DNA from: Chara braunii
Taxonomy: Eukaryota; Streptophyta; Charophyceae; Charales; Characeae
Reading direction: 5' to 3'
Assembly: GCA_003427395.1 (NCBI GenBank)
Contig: BFEA01000181.1
Location: 1,021,442 to 1,075,856 of the forward strand
DNA: 54,415 nt
A model generated the notes under the pieces. That model ran no database searches and had not been told where the DNA came from. It saw only the letters and a list, made by a program, of their open reading frames with translations. A program made the position numbers and the translations under genes. This document shows, in pieces, positions 12,501 to 24,475 of this stretch. The stretch's first letter is position 1; the number at the start of each line of letters is the position of its first letter.

Positions 12501-13089
12501 TTCATTAGGATTCGTCTTCAACACCAAGAGAAGAAGGGAGAGGTGAGTGAGAACAAGGAGTAGAAGATTCTTCTTCTCCTTCTTCTTCGTCATCTTTTTC
12601 TTCTTCGTCTTCCTCTTCTTTCTCCTCTTCTTCTTCCTCCTCTTCTTCTTCTTCTTCTTCTTCTTCTTCTTCTTCTCTTTCTTCTTTCCTTTTCTCCTTT
12701 ACTACTTACTCTTCATCCCCTCCTCCTCTTCTCCTTCCTCCTCATCATCTTTTAATCCTTCTTCAAGGGAGATAGAAAGTAGTTTCTCCATCGGTATTGT
12801 CTCCATGATGGTCATCTCCTTCACTCCCTGACAAATCGCCACTTTGGGTTGTGACTTTCCTGGCTTGAGGGAGGGATTTACTCACTCTCACCTAAAGATT
12901 CATCTCTCCCCCCACATGAGGGTTAATCGTTACTTTGATTGTCACTCGTGGAGGCACTTTGGTGGTCCTGGCTGCCCACATTGTCCATCCCTCCACCTTG
13001 TGATGATCCGATTCAAGGCTGGATGCTTCCATGAGAGCCACACAACTCTTTGAGAAAGTCTCACTCGCATGCAACTCCCTTCTCTCATT
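9559..13089. other. Non-coding middle part of block A
   Basis: No gene is recognised. From about 10620 the sequence parallels 51440 onwards in block B, including AAATAAAAATAGTTGAAAC-like words (duplicated in tandem here at 10667 and 10692) and the inverted repeat around AAGATCGAGATCTTGACG at 10845-10862. A (CTT)n-rich tract lies at 12570-12690. The open frames in 12280-12830 come from this tract. Confidence 0.5.
12565..12760 (+). repeat. CTT-rich microsatellite
   Basis: The tract is made almost entirely of CTT and CTC trinucleotides, with a pure (TTC)n core at about 12640-12675. It makes open frames of phenylalanine and leucine that should not be taken as genes. Block B has only a short TTC run in the matching place near 53141-53152. 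Confidence 0.85.
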
Positions 13090-15165
13090 TTATGATTTGG
13101 CGGTTCTTTCCTTGTTGTTCCATGGCTCATGTATGTGTGTGTTGTAGGCTCTTTTGCTGCAATTTAGTCGTTTCTTCACTTGGTGATGTGGCAGTTCCTT
13201 CCTAGTTGTTCCATGACTCATGTGTGTGTGTGTTGTAGGTTCTTTGTTGCAGTCCAGCCTTTTCTTCACTTGGTGATGTGGCGGTCCCTTCCTAGTTGCT
13301 CTATAACTCATATATGTGTGTGCTATAGGTTTTTTGCTGCAGCTCAAGTCTTTTCTTCACTTGGTGATGTGGCGGTTCCTTTCTAGTTGCTCTATAACTC
13401 ATATATGTGTGTGTTGTAGGTTCTTTGCTGCAATTCAGTCTTTTCTTCAGTTGGTGATGTGGCGGTTCCTTCCTAGTTGTTCCATAACTCATGTATGTGT
13501 TTGTAGGTTCTTTGCTCCAGTTTCGTCGTTTCTGCACTTGGTGATGTGGCGGTTCCTTTCTAGTTGCTCTATAACTCATGTATGTGTGTGTTGTAGGTTC
13601 CTTGCTGCAATTTAGTCGTTTCTTCACTTGGTGATGTAGCGGTTCCTTTCTAGTTGCTCTATAGCTCATATCTATATATGTTATAGGTTCTTTGCTGCAG
13701 TTCAGCCTTTCCTTCACTTGGTGATGTGGTGGTTCCTTCCTAGTTGTTTCATGACTCATGTATGTATGTGCTGTAGGTTCTTTGGTGCAAGTTTCGTGTT
13801 TCCTTCACTCGGTGATGTGGCGGTTCCGTCCTAGTTCTTCCATGACTCATGTATGTGTGTGTTGTAGGTTCTTTGGTGCAAGTTCAGTTTTCCTCTTCTC
13901 TTGGTGATGTGGCGGTTTCTTCCTAGTTGCTCCATAGCTCATGTATGTATGTGTTGTAGGTTCTATGGTGCAATTTCAGTCTTTTCTTCACTTGGTGATG
14001 TGGCGGTTTCATCCTGGTTGTTCCATGACTCACGTATCTATGTGTTGTAGGTTCTTTACTGCAGTTCAGTCTTTCCTTCACTTGGTGATGTGGCGGTTCC
14101 TTCCTAGTTGTTCCATGACTCATGTATTTGTATGTTGTAGGTTCTTTTGCTGAAGTTTAATCTTTCCTCCACTTGGTGATGTTGTGGTTCCTTCCTAGTT
14201 ACTCCATAGCTCATGTATGTATGTGTCGTAGGTTCTATGGTGCAAGTTCAGTATTTTCTTCGCTGGGTGATATGGCGGTTCCTTCCTGGTTGTTCCATGA
14301 CTCATGTATGTGTGTGCTTTAGGTTCTTTGTTGCAGTTCAGTCATTCCTTCACTTGGTGATGTGGCGTTTTTTTCCTAGTTGTTGCATGGCTCATTGATG
14401 TGTGTGCTATAGGTTCTTTTGCTGCAGTTCAGTCTTTCCTTCACTTAGTGATGTGGTGGTTCCTTCGTAGTTGTTCCGTGGGTCATGTATATATGTGTTG
14501 TGTTTTTTTTTTGCTGCATGTTCAGTCTTTCCTTCATTTGGGGGTGTGACGGTTCCTTCCTAGTTGTTCTATGACTCATGTATATGTGTGTTGTAGGTTC
14601 TTTCCGGCAGTTCGATCTTTCCTTCACTTGGGATATGACGGTTCCTTCCTAGTTGTTCCATGGCTCGTGTATGTGTGTGTTTGGGGTTCTTTTGCTACAA
14701 GTTCAGTCTTTTCTTCATCTGGTGATGTGGCGGTTCCTTCCTAGTTGTTCCATGACTCATGTATGTGTGTGTTGTAGGTTCCTTGTTGCAGTTCAGTCGT
14801 TTCTTCACGTGGTGATGTGGTGGTTCCTTCCTGGTTGTTCCATGGTGCATGTGTGTGTGTGTGTTATAGGTTCCTTTGTGCAGTTAAGTCTTTTCTTCAC
14901 TTGGTGATGTGGTGATCCCTTGCTAGTTGCTCTATACGTCATGTATGTGTGTGTTGGAGGTTCCTTGCTGCAGTTTAGTTGTTTCTTCACTTGGTGATGT
15001 GGTGGATCCTTTCTAGTTGCTCGATAGCTCATGTATGTGTGGGTTGTAGGTTTTGTGCTGCAGTTAAGCCTTTCCTTCACTTGGTGATGTGACGGTTCAT
15101 TCCTAGTTGTTCCATGGCTCATATATGTATGTGTTGTAGGTTCTTTGGTGCAAGTTCAGTCTTTC
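13090..15165 (+). repeat. 90-bp satellite array, subfamily 1
   Basis: The word CTTGGTGATGTGGCGGTTCC recurs roughly every 87-91 bp (for example 13181, 13271, 13362, 13452, 13539, 13629), about 23 units. Each unit also holds TAGTTGTTCCATGACTCATG and a TGTGTGTTGTAGGTTCTTTG segment. Because the period is close to 90 bp, a multiple of three, frames stay open through several units on both strands, for example 13301-13759 on the minus strand with a 30-residue repeat. Confidence 0.9.
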
Positions 15166-16985
15166 TCTACTTGGTGATGTGTCGGTTATTCCTAGTTACT
15201 TTCATAGCTTTACACATATGTATGCTTTCTTCTAAGTCGTGAAGTTCAAGTCTTTCTCTACTTGGTGATGTGTTGGTTCTTCCTAGTTTGTTTCCATAAC
15301 TTCACACATATGTATGATATAGTCTAAGTTGTGCAGTTCAGTTCTTACTTCACTTGGTGTTGTGCCGGTTCTTTTTGGTTTGCTTCCATAGCTTCACACA
15401 TGTGCATGCCCTAGTCTAAGTTGTGTAGTTCAATTTTTTTTCTACTTGGTGATATGCCGGTTTTTCCCAGTTTGCTTCCATAGCGTCACACATGTGCATG
15501 CTCTAGTCTAAGTTGCGAAGTTCAGTTCTTTCTCTACTTGGTGATGTGTCGGTTTTTCCTAGTTGCTTCCATCGCTTCACAAATGTGCATGCTCTAGTCT
15601 AAGTTGTGCAATGCAGTTCTTCCTTCACTTGGTGATGTGCCGATTCTTTTTAGTTGGCTTCCATAGCGTCACACATGTGCATCCTCTAGTCTAAGTTATG
15701 AAGTTCAGTTCTTTCTCTACTTGGTGATATGTCAGTTTTTCCTAGTTGTTTCCATAGCTTCACACATGTGCATGCTTTAGTCTAAGTTATGCAGTTCAGT
15801 TCTTTCTTTACTTGGTGATTTGCCGGTTTTTTCTAGTTATTTTCATAGCTTCACACATGTGTATGATCTTGTTTAAGTTGAGAAGTTTTGTTCTTTCTGT
15901 ACTTGGTTATATGCCGGTTCTTCCTAGTTTGCTTCCATAGCTTCACACATGTGCATGCTCTAGTCTAAGTTGTGCAGTTCAGATTCTTTCTCTTCTTGGT
16001 GATGTACCGGTTCTTCCTGATTGCTTTCATAGCTTCACACATATGTTTGGTCTAGTCTAAGTTGGGAAGTTCAGTTATTTCTTTACTTGGTGATATGTCG
16101 ATTATTCCTAGTTTTATTTCATAAGTTCACATATGTGCACGTTGTAATCTAAGTTGCGAAGTTCAGTTCTTTCTCTACTTGGTGTTGTATCGGTTTTTCC
16201 CAGTTGCTTTCATCGCTTCAAACAAGTTCATGCTCTAGTCTAAGTTGTGAAGTGCAGTTCTTCCTTCACTTGGTGATGTGCCGATTCTTTTTAGTTGGCT
16301 TCCACATCGTCACACATGTGCATGCTCTAGTCTAAGTTGTGAAGTTCAGTTATTTCTCTACTTGGTGATATGTCGGTTCTTCCTAGTTGCTTCCATAGCT
16401 TCACACATGTGCATGCTTTAGTCTAAGTTTTGCAGTTTAGTTTTTTGTTTACTTGGTGATTTGTCGGTCATATGTATGGTCTAGTCTAAGTTGAGAAGTT
16501 CAGTTCTTTCTGTACTTGGTTATATGCCGGTTCTTCCTAGTTTGCTTTCATAGCTTCACACATGTGCATGCTCTTGTCTAAGTTGTACAGTTCAAATTTT
16601 TTCTCTTCTTGGTGATGTGCCGGTTCTTCTTGATTGTTTCTATAACTTCACACACGTATATGGTGTAGTTTAAGTTGGGAAGTTCAATTCTTTCTCTACT
16701 TGGTGATATGTCGATTTTTCTTAATTTGCTTTTATAACTTCAGATATGTGCATGTTCTAGTCTAAGTTGTGCAGTTCAAATTCTTTCTTCTTAATTTGTT
16801 CTTATAGCTTCAAATATGTGCATGCTCTAGTATAAGTTGTGCAGTTCAAATTCTTTCTCTACTTGGTGATGTGCCGGTTCTGCCTGATTGCTTCCACAAC
16901 TTCACACATATATATGTGTTAGTCTAACTTGTGCAATTCAGTTCTTCCTCCATTGGATGATGTATCGGTTCAGATCTCGCTGCCG
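15166..16985 (+). repeat. 92-bp satellite array, subfamily 2
   Basis: The array continues directly from subfamily 1 but the units change to a form with TAGCTTCACACATGTGCATG and CTCTAGTCTAAGTTGTGCAG, spaced about 92 bp (15263, 15355, 15447, 15539). It keeps the CTTGGTGATGTG core, so both subfamilies share an ancestor. Some units are truncated, as near 16460 and 16790. The same type of unit forms the satellite at the end of block B. Confidence 0.9.
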
Positions 16986-17118
16986 CCATAGCCTATGTGC
17001 GTATGTAGGCTAGTTACACTTGTGATAATTAGTCTTTCTCTCACCCAATCATGTACTGGTTCAGATCTTGAATGGGGGACGGTAGGTCAAGTATGGGTAA
17101 GGTTTAATTAGGATTAGG

Positions 17119-17122
<4 letters not shown>

Positions 17123-17165
<43 letters not shown>

Positions 17166-17170
17166 TTGTT

Positions 17171-17211
<41 letters not shown>

Positions 17212-17212
17212 N

Positions 17213-17278
<66 letters not shown>
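17123..17278 (+). repeat. Poly-T run followed by (CT)n
   Basis: About 120 T residues with one undetermined base at 17212 are followed by about 30 bases of CT dinucleotides. It lies at the boundary between the satellite and the retroelement region and may mark an assembly weak point. Confidence 0.9.
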
Positions 17279-17282
<4 letters not shown>

Positions 17283-20054
17283 CTCTACTTCGTCCATTGG
17301 TCTTCTTCCCTTTACCTCTCTGATAATCTATGTCTAAATTTTTTCCCCTTCCCACTTGGCATATAACTGATCTCTTCCCTCTCACCTGTTACATTGTCGG
17401 GGAATGAACGATGAAAGAAGGTTAACCTTACTTGGTGGAGAAAGAGGGCAAGCGAAGGACCGTCGGTCGCTTATGCCACCAAGAAGGGAAAGGAAGAGAA
17501 TATTTGAAAGCGGTGAGCGCTAAGCCGCTGGGAAGTTAGAAATCGGACTAGTCCAAAGGGGACTAGAGGAAGAATTGTTGACTAAGAGAGAGGTCAATTG
17601 ACTCAACTAGAACCCGGACTGCATGACTATGAGAAGAGGATGGATTGGCTGAGCATGATAAAAAGAATCGAAAGTAAGAGCAAAGAAAGAAAGATAGGCA
17701 TGTGAAAAGGGTTATGTGTTGACCCCAATGGGGGATTGTATTGGACTTGCACTTGTGTTTGATTGTGCAGCTGAGTAGCTTGGGATGACCTGATCGAGAT
17801 TGGGCCAGGGATGTGTCAACAAAAGGGAAGAGAAATGGATGAGCAAAATACTATGGCCCTTAGTGTAAACTCTATCGGTGAACGAACTCTTGGTAAATGG
17901 AGTTTTGTGTGTGGATTGGGCGACGAGCGAAGTCTTGATTGATTGAGGAGTGAAGTAGTCTTTGCATGTGTAAGAAGGCCCCGAAAAGACTAAGGGTCAC
18001 GCACTAGCAACAATGGATGAAACGCGTGGAATATGGAAATGTGTGGAGGCGGAAGGGGAAGATGGAGACGCCGCGCCCCGATGATGCCACAAGACTGTTG
18101 TATTAGGGAAAAGGTGTGTGGCCTAAGGATGACGCTTAACCTACACACAAAAAAAGAAAAATTTTGAATGAACCCCTGGACTGCTTGAGTATTGGAAGGC
18201 GCAATTGCTTGAGAACACAACCAAGAACCAGAGGAACTTGGCTTGTGGAATGACCAGCGAGACTACCAACCGGCGCGAGGGCTGAGCTACATCCCCAATG
18301 TCAAACCTCTCTCGCTCGATGACCCAACCCCATCCATCTCAAAGCACAAGGTGGGGGCGACCCCGTGACGAATGACCCTCGCCTTGAGCATGAGCATGGG
18401 GCGGGGTCGACTGGGACCCCCAGTGGGGTCGACACAGGCTCGAAAGTCTAACGGGGTTTGGCCCTACAAAAATGGTGGAGGTGCCGGGTATAAGGTTAAA
18501 CTGACATTTGCGATTCCGAAGGGGGAGTCCGACGCATGGACGTGTACATAATCAAAGAGAAGGAAATTGGACTTCAGTTTGCTCTTCCCCTTGAGAGAGT
18601 CAAATTTGAGAGTGGTTGGGCGCATGGCATGGCCAAGCCTGGAGGTATAACATGCATGATGCACACTTGACCAGCTCACTCCTTTGTAGAGTAGCTCTAA
18701 CCCCCCATTTTCCTGTGCTGGTGTTTGCCGGTCCGGAGAAGCATCGGGCAAGTCGTACGTTAACCCTTCCTCTTTGTGTGAAAGAAGGGCTCCGGTTACC
18801 TGGCAGGCGGTTGGTGCCTCGGCTTCGGCCGGACCCCAATAAAAATCTCTCGGCGGAGTGATCCGACCGAATGGGTGTTCTTCCCCCTTCTTCTTCTGAG
18901 CCCAGTAGACTCATGCACTATGCACTTGACATGCTTGAAAGAACCAACATGAACATAACGGTAATCGAGAAAATAGCAATCCTGCCCTATGAAACAACAT
19001 ACGCAAAAAGAGAATGGGAATGAAGAGAGTTCCTAGACTCCAAGGAAAACGAGCTCACCTTTGAAGATGCTAAAAAAAAGGAACCAGCCGCCGTGTATGG
19101 ACAATAGGGGGAGCGGCACACATGGTCCTGAGAGATAATGCGAGGCATGGGTAGGATGTGCAGGATGCACCTTCGGAAAGACAATTGTATTATGTGTGTC
19201 CCACTTGAGACTTGCGATCTGCATGAGGGGAAATTGAGCGTCCTGCCTTTTGGAAGGAAATGATGGGTCTGAACCAGCTGGGACGGGTTGTGAAAAGTCG
19301 TTTTTATTGAAGTGTCGCCGAGTCTCATGTGTGGGAGGTTGGGCCACCGAACTTTCTGGCAGGAGTTGGTCTCGTTTGTTGATTAGTAGCGCTCCCTCTC
19401 AGGCGGACCGGGGATGACTCAGCACCTTGCCCAGGCGGGATGCGAAACATCTTCTAAGGCGGGGCGACTGCTTATCTGCAGACAGAGGAGGACCGCTGCA
19501 TGTGGGGCGAGGAGGGAGCCTCGGAGACGATTAGTAGTCTCTCGTAGTACGGCATGAGAAATGTTGATTCTTATCGGACTGATGAAAGTGAATGCCCGGA
19601 CGACTGACTTTTGCTCCTATCATGGTGCGTGGGGTGATTCCCGATGCTAACGGGGGTGTGCAAGAGTGGCAAGATGGGATGGGGTATTCTGAGCAAACGA
19701 AGAGGGGTAACACCCTATGCCGGAGTTGAGGTACCTCGCTCGCGACGGTTGAGCTGTGCTTGAGGCATGGGATAAAACTCTACCGATAGTAACAGTGGAG
19801 AGATCACTTTGGAAAGAGCCCAGTGAGGAGATGACTGCGCCTGTATGTGAGATTGCCTGAGTTTTCTTTATGATTTGTATCCCCTTCTGTAAAGCCGATT
19901 GAGACATAAGTTGTTGGAAACGGTTAAGATTTTAGTATATTCTCACCCCCCTCTGAAGTCCGCACAAGTGAGTGAAGACCTTGAGAGGGAGAGACAAAGT
20001 CTAGCTTTGAAAGGAACCAAGAGAATGAGCTTGGGTGAAAAGGGGACCGGTTAT
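17279..20054 (+). other. Leader or long-terminal-repeat region of the retroelement (unproven)
   Basis: This G-rich stretch contains no convincing protein. It lies directly upstream of a primer-binding-site-like sequence at 20055, so the 5' LTR should end at about 20054. I could not find a matching copy downstream of pol by eye, so the LTR identity is not shown. The 3' LTR may be missing, rearranged or too diverged to see. Confidence 0.35.
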
Positions 20055-20072
20055 AGGTATCAGAGGGAGGTT
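20055..20072 (+). promoter_or_regulatory. Primer binding site, tRNA-iMet type
   Basis: The sequence AGGTATCAGAGGGAGGTT matches the plant initiator-Met tRNA complement TGGTATCAGAGCCAGGTT at 15 of 18 positions, with ten in a row (GGTATCAGAG). It is in the right place and orientation for the + strand retroelement that follows. The three differences fit an old copy. Confidence 0.65.
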
Positions 20073-20259
20073 AAAATTTGATAATGGGGAGGTAAACTAG
20101 GCTAGACCTTGATAAGTGGTTTGAAATATTTTTATCCAGGATGAAGGCTGATCAAACCCGAGAACCGGGGTCGGCGCTTGGTTGTGAAAACATGGATCGG
20201 GTGTTGGAGCCAAGATGGCGCGGTGACTATCGTCCCCAATCTATTCCAGCGGACTGGAA

Positions 20260-22026
20260 ATGCGAATAGATGTTAAGGACTGGGTATCCGTCGTTCTGGC
20301 GGAAGAAGGGACCTGGACGGATCTAGAGCCGCCATATCAAACCGTGATGTTGGGCGAAGGGGGCGCCTTCTTTTAGATAGAAACATTATGGACCAAGGTC
20401 AGCCTGATCCGGCTAACGCCAAGTTTAACAGATCTGGAGTTTCGAGGGACCGTGGAAGCCCAAGGCTGGGTTTACTTGTCCAAGGAGGGAGAGAATGCAA
20501 TGATTGTGAACGGGAAGTTGTGTGGGCGGCATGTCAGCGAGAAGTTGTGTGGGCGGCATGTCAGCGGGAAGAGATGGAGATGAACAAGATAGATGTGCGG
20601 GTGGAGCTCGGTGATAGAGGGAATGATAGGCGGCCACTCAGGACGATGAGGTGTATCGTGCCTCCGTTCTTAGTGGACGTGGTCTTCGGGACCCGGAATA
20701 GGCTGGTGCGGATATGCTAGTCCATGACGAACCTTGGGTTATATCAAGACGTCCGACAAGACTTCTTCCACTATCAGTCGAAAGGGGGCCCTTCGAAGGG
20801 AATTGGGCAAGGGAGTTAGCCGAAATATTAAACTGTCTCGGCACGGATGAGGTGTTTGTCCCATGCCCCGTCCATTGAAAAATAATCTATAGGAATGTAG
20901 CAGTAGGGGAGATATTTTTGGATGGGCTGATGGGCCTATGGTGTGAGGTAGAGGACGATCTCACCGATGAGGAGGCGGATGATGCAATTGAGGACTGTGA
21001 CTTTTGAGGAATGGGTCCGGGAGCAGAAATGATATGGGTGGTCGGCACTGTGTAGGGGATAAGCATGGCTAGGGAACAAAATTTAGCCAACCAGATATTT
21101 AAAGGGTGGAAGCCAAAAAGGTTTGAAAGAGGAATAGAAATGACCTTGCCAACAAGAAATGAGTGAAGGGGAACAACCTGCAACAAGGTAGGAAAGGAGA
21201 TGACATTGGCGTTATTGTTTCTATGGGTAGAAAGGATGTGGAACGCGTCCAGAGAGGAAGAAGGATGGGACAACGTAGCCGAGGGGAATGTAGAATCTCT
21301 CGGAAAACGGTTGGCATCTATTTTGTGTAGCACTGGCATCCGGACAAAGCCCAGTGTGGATTTTAGGAGAGGCCAAGCAACGGACTTGCGATATGGGCTA
21401 GGAATTCGCCAACGAGGGGTGGGATGAAGTAAGCAATAGGGTCGTAATAGGAGGATGGGAGCGACTCAGGCTGCCGAGCATCCTAGTCCAGGCCTTGGTG
21501 CCACATTTTGTAGCAAATTGGTTCGGAGGGTACGAACACATCCTTGCAGTAACGGAAGCCTTGGATGAAGTAGACCTTGGCTTCTCGTGGTTGGTAGACG
21601 CTTGCTGTAAGATTTCGTTGGAAATGGGACCATTCCATGGGGATAGAGCAGAAAAGGTCGTCGACATTCTGAAAGTTATTAAGGACGAACGAATCGAGGT
21701 GGATGACAAAACCGAGGACGCGATACGTCGCCGCGAGGTGGTAACGACCCCCTCATATGTAGGCAACGTGTTCCTATTGTTCGAAGTCTTGTAGTTTTAG
21801 TCCGGGGGTTGACATTTAGGCAAAGTGGCCGCCAATGACGGGCAAATAAGAAAAGGATCAGGATATGTATGGGGGACGGTCAACACCAAGAATGACGTGT
21901 ACAATGCGATGAAGATTACTGAGGAAAGGATGAGAGGTTTAAGCTAGGAAAACACGGACTTTCGATGGACGCAGCAGTTGACCGGAGGAAAGCGTGAAAG
22001 GAGACGCCGCAGGATGACTCGAAGAA
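20260..22026 (+). pseudogene. Pre-gag ORF, 5' part, decayed
   Basis: A long coding-like stretch runs through three frames with few stops between shifts: 20260-20590 (begins MRIDVKDWVSVVLAEEG, one TAG near 20374), 20897-21425 (one frame, stops at tryptophan-like TGA/TAG positions) and 21440-22026 (contains LVPHFVANWFGGYEHILAV). The last frame leads straight into the hAT insertion and continues after it at 29845. I do not recognise the family. It is rich in charged and aromatic residues. A YLSKEG segment (20473) resembles YLSEEGWHT and YLPETMWHT further on (30081 and 31003), suggesting a repeated module. Its place between the primer site and gag makes it an extra retroelement ORF, but a captured host gene is possible. 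Confidence 0.55.
22019..22026 (+). repeat. hAT target site duplication, left
   Basis: TCGAAGAA lies next to the element's first bases (CTATGTTTCCCC) and is repeated exactly at 29837-29844. Confidence 0.9.
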
Positions 22027-22119
22027 CTATGTTTCCCCCTGGCCGTGACCGAGTTCGGTCGTGGCCGTAGACGGGACCCCCCCGGCCGCGACCGCTTCGG
22101 CCGAGAACTTCCAGCCGCG

Positions 22120-22185
22120 GCCGTGGCCGATCGGGGNGGGGGTTTTGGGNGNGGGGNGNGGGTTTNAGGGGGGGGGGGGGGAGAG
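22120..22185 (+). other. G-run region with undetermined bases
   Basis: Long runs of G are broken by seven N symbols between 22137 and 22166. It is probably a hard-to-sequence G-tract near the left end of the hAT element, and could form G-quadruplex structures. Confidence 0.7.
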
Positions 22186-22473
22186 CACCCCCTCGAAGTG
22201 AGAGACCGTCAAAAAAGTTAAAAACGGGGGGGGTCTTAAACATGGGCCTGGCAGGGTGGGCCGGAAAAATTCATGCATCCCCCAAGTTGCGTTCGTCGAC
22301 GCAGGCGCACAGGGAGGAGGGTCGACAACACAAAAAAATATATATATATATGCGGCCCATGCGGGGACGGCTCAAGGGGGGTTGGATGGGGGCTGGGTTA
22401 GGGCGTGGGGGTCGGCTGGGGGCTGGGCGGGGGTGTGGATGGCATACCAGAGGCAGCTCAGGCAGGCATCAAT

Positions 22474-22724
22474 TTCATTCGTGAGGCTGGTGAAAGTTCG
22501 TGAAAGTTTTTGAAACAACACATTCATTACCATATCATCCCTATTTCGCATACCAAATTCACAACACATTTACAATGTGGGCAACCATAGCATGCATGTG
22601 TGTGTTCATTCGTGAGGCTGGTGAAGGTTCGTGAAACAACACATTCATTAGCATATCATCCGTATTTGGCATACGAAATTCACAACACATCACAATGGGG
22701 GCAACCATGACATGCATGTGTGTG
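22474..22724 (+). repeat. Tandem duplication of about 125 bp inside the hAT element
   Basis: Two units (22474-22604 and 22605-22724) both start TTCATTCGTGAGGCTGGTGA and end with GCATGCATGTGTGTG. The second lacks about 11 bases. They lie downstream of the transposase stop, in its likely 3' untranslated region. Confidence 0.8.
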
Positions 22725-23110
22725 GCATCAAACAAAGACACGATTTGCAACATTGCGACAACAATACCCGCTGCATCGGGGACATTTACGACAACAAACC
22801 AGAAATCACTCACCAAACAACAGCGACTCACATGCAAAAGCGAGGATAGAAGAGGAACATGGAGAAAAACAAAGCAGTGAAAAAGAACTCCACTGGAAAT
22901 GCGTATGCACATGTCTGAAGCCAAAAACCGGACTTGTCATCTGAACCGTAACACAGAGTAGCTAACAAAAAAGTAATGCGATCGTACAATCCGTCACTGT
23001 GGACCTGGCACTGCACATCGAGCAAGTCGGAGCAACAACATCAACATAACATAACTATGAAAGCACCGTATCAACAGAACATCCTGCAAAAAAAAAAAAA
23101 AAAAAAAACA

Positions 23111-24466
23111 CTAACATCGCCCTCTTCCTCCAGATGAGCGGTCCGTGCCCCGCCCTGCAGAACGACACGCGAGGCCTCTCCCGGTGGACTGTCGTCTCTG
23201 CGCTCCTCTCGGGCCCCCTCCACTGCCCCCAGCACCTGTGCCCTGTGCACCGCTGATGTATGCCGCCTGTGCTGCTGCGGCTTCCGCGGCCACGACCGCT
23301 CTGTGTCTGCGGAGCGCACTGTCGATCGGCTCGGACTCTGCGCCAGTGTCCTCGTCCTCGGCCTCCTCTGCAGCAATCGTCTCTCGCTGCCTCTGAATCG
23401 CGTCCAATGCTGCCTGGCCGCATCGATCTCTGCTGCGAGTTGAGCCTCAACCTCCGTGATGGCGCCGTGTCGTCTCGTCCCAGGACGCATCAGCAACCCC
23501 TCCTCGCCCAATGTGTAATGTTGTCCCTGCTGCATGTCCGTAGATGTCTCTGCGGCCGGGAGGACCAATGATCTCCTTGTCGCCGATCGTGACAAACCGA
23601 GCATACGGCCTGCTATGTGAAGGCTCGGACGTCCGGAGCCACCCTCGCCGCTGCTGCCCGCAGCCTGAGTCCGTGGTGACAAACGTCCTGCGAAGGCGCC
23701 CGTCCCGGCGTCGTAATCCGCCCTCAACCGGTCCGTGACCCGTCGATGAGCTGCCCATCCGCCAGCGACACCACCTTGGACAGGCGGCGGGGAACCACCA
23801 ATGTGGCAATGTGCACACGGGCCATCGTCTCCTCGTCGCCCACCTCCGCGGCTCGTGCGGGTGGTGGGGGCATCAATCCGGTGATCCGCTGCCGTCACTG
23901 CGGCGGCCCGACCCGCCCTCAACCACCCCGGACTCCCTCCCTCTGATGTCGCTGAGTGACGAGCCCGACCATCAAGGGCTCTGCACGAGGTAGGTTGGGG
24001 GTGAATACGCGCCTCCAGGGGGGGCGCCTCTCGCCGCTCCTGCGGCCCGTATGGGGGAAAGGGTCCTGAGTACCGGCTTGCGCCAAATCGTCGGCGTCGA
24101 GCATAACCTGCGCGAAGTCGTCGGGGCCTAGGAGAGGTAGTGTAGGAGAGGTAGTATAGGGTTCCTCACAACCAAAGCGAGCATCTCCTCATCGTCGTTG
24201 CCACCGTGGTCGCCACTACCGTCGTGGTCGTCGGACCCGTCCTTGTCCTCGCCGTGATGGTCGTCGTCGACATCTCCACCGGGTCCACCCTCCCCCCCCC
24301 CAGCAGCGGTGACACGCTGTCCCTCATCACCCGGGGGGCCACCCTCTCCCCCGCCACCCACATCGATATCCTCTCCGACAACACCCTCTCGGACCTCTCC
24401 CACAACACCCTCCCCACGGACATCCACGTCACCGGCGTCACCGCCGCCACCCCCCCCTTTCTCCAA
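23111..24466 (-). pseudogene. Variable C-terminal tail of the hAT transposase gene
   Basis: The coding pattern of the transposase gene appears to continue here with frame changes. 24128-24466 is a low-complexity stretch of Gly and Asp. 23447-23818 reads through GWLRTSEPSHSRPYARFVTI, and 23111-23407 ends with the charged, Ala-rich sequence AAEEAEDEDTGAESEPIDSA and a stop. No fold is recognised; this looks like a long disordered tail or a second exon set. Assignment to the same gene rests on position, strand and high-GC codon use. Confidence 0.45.
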
Positions 24467-24475
24467 CTCCCTCAG

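Larger units (their letters stand above)
2317..17080. repeat. Block A, left copy of a long composite direct repeat
   Basis: Sequence from about 2317 recurs in the same order and orientation from 42885. Anchors seen by eye: the shared start GTCGAGCGCATC (2317 and 42885); the AAACCGACGAATCGGCAACC stretch near 3814 and 44341; CGCAATCGGTGGG-like sequence near 6062 and 47541 followed by TCTTGTTGCGGTCCTACGGG; AAATAAAAATAGTTGAAA near 10667 and 51481; and the satellite at 13090 and 53700. The offset is about 40.5 kb and shifts where one copy carries an extra transposon. The copies are clearly diverged, so the duplication is old. It could be two copies of one giant non-autonomous element or a segmental duplication; no ends were defined. 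Confidence 0.75.

Noticed and set aside
12547-12831. Open frame rich in Phe and Leu
   Set aside because: It is a direct product of the CTT microsatellite and has no homologue in block B.
13301-13759. 152-residue minus-strand frame with 30-residue repeats
   Set aside because: It is the satellite read in a frame kept open by its period; no start signal, splice context or non-repeat domain.
13090-16985. CRISPR-like regular repeats
   Set aside because: The units are contiguous diverged satellite monomers without unique spacers, in a eukaryotic setting.
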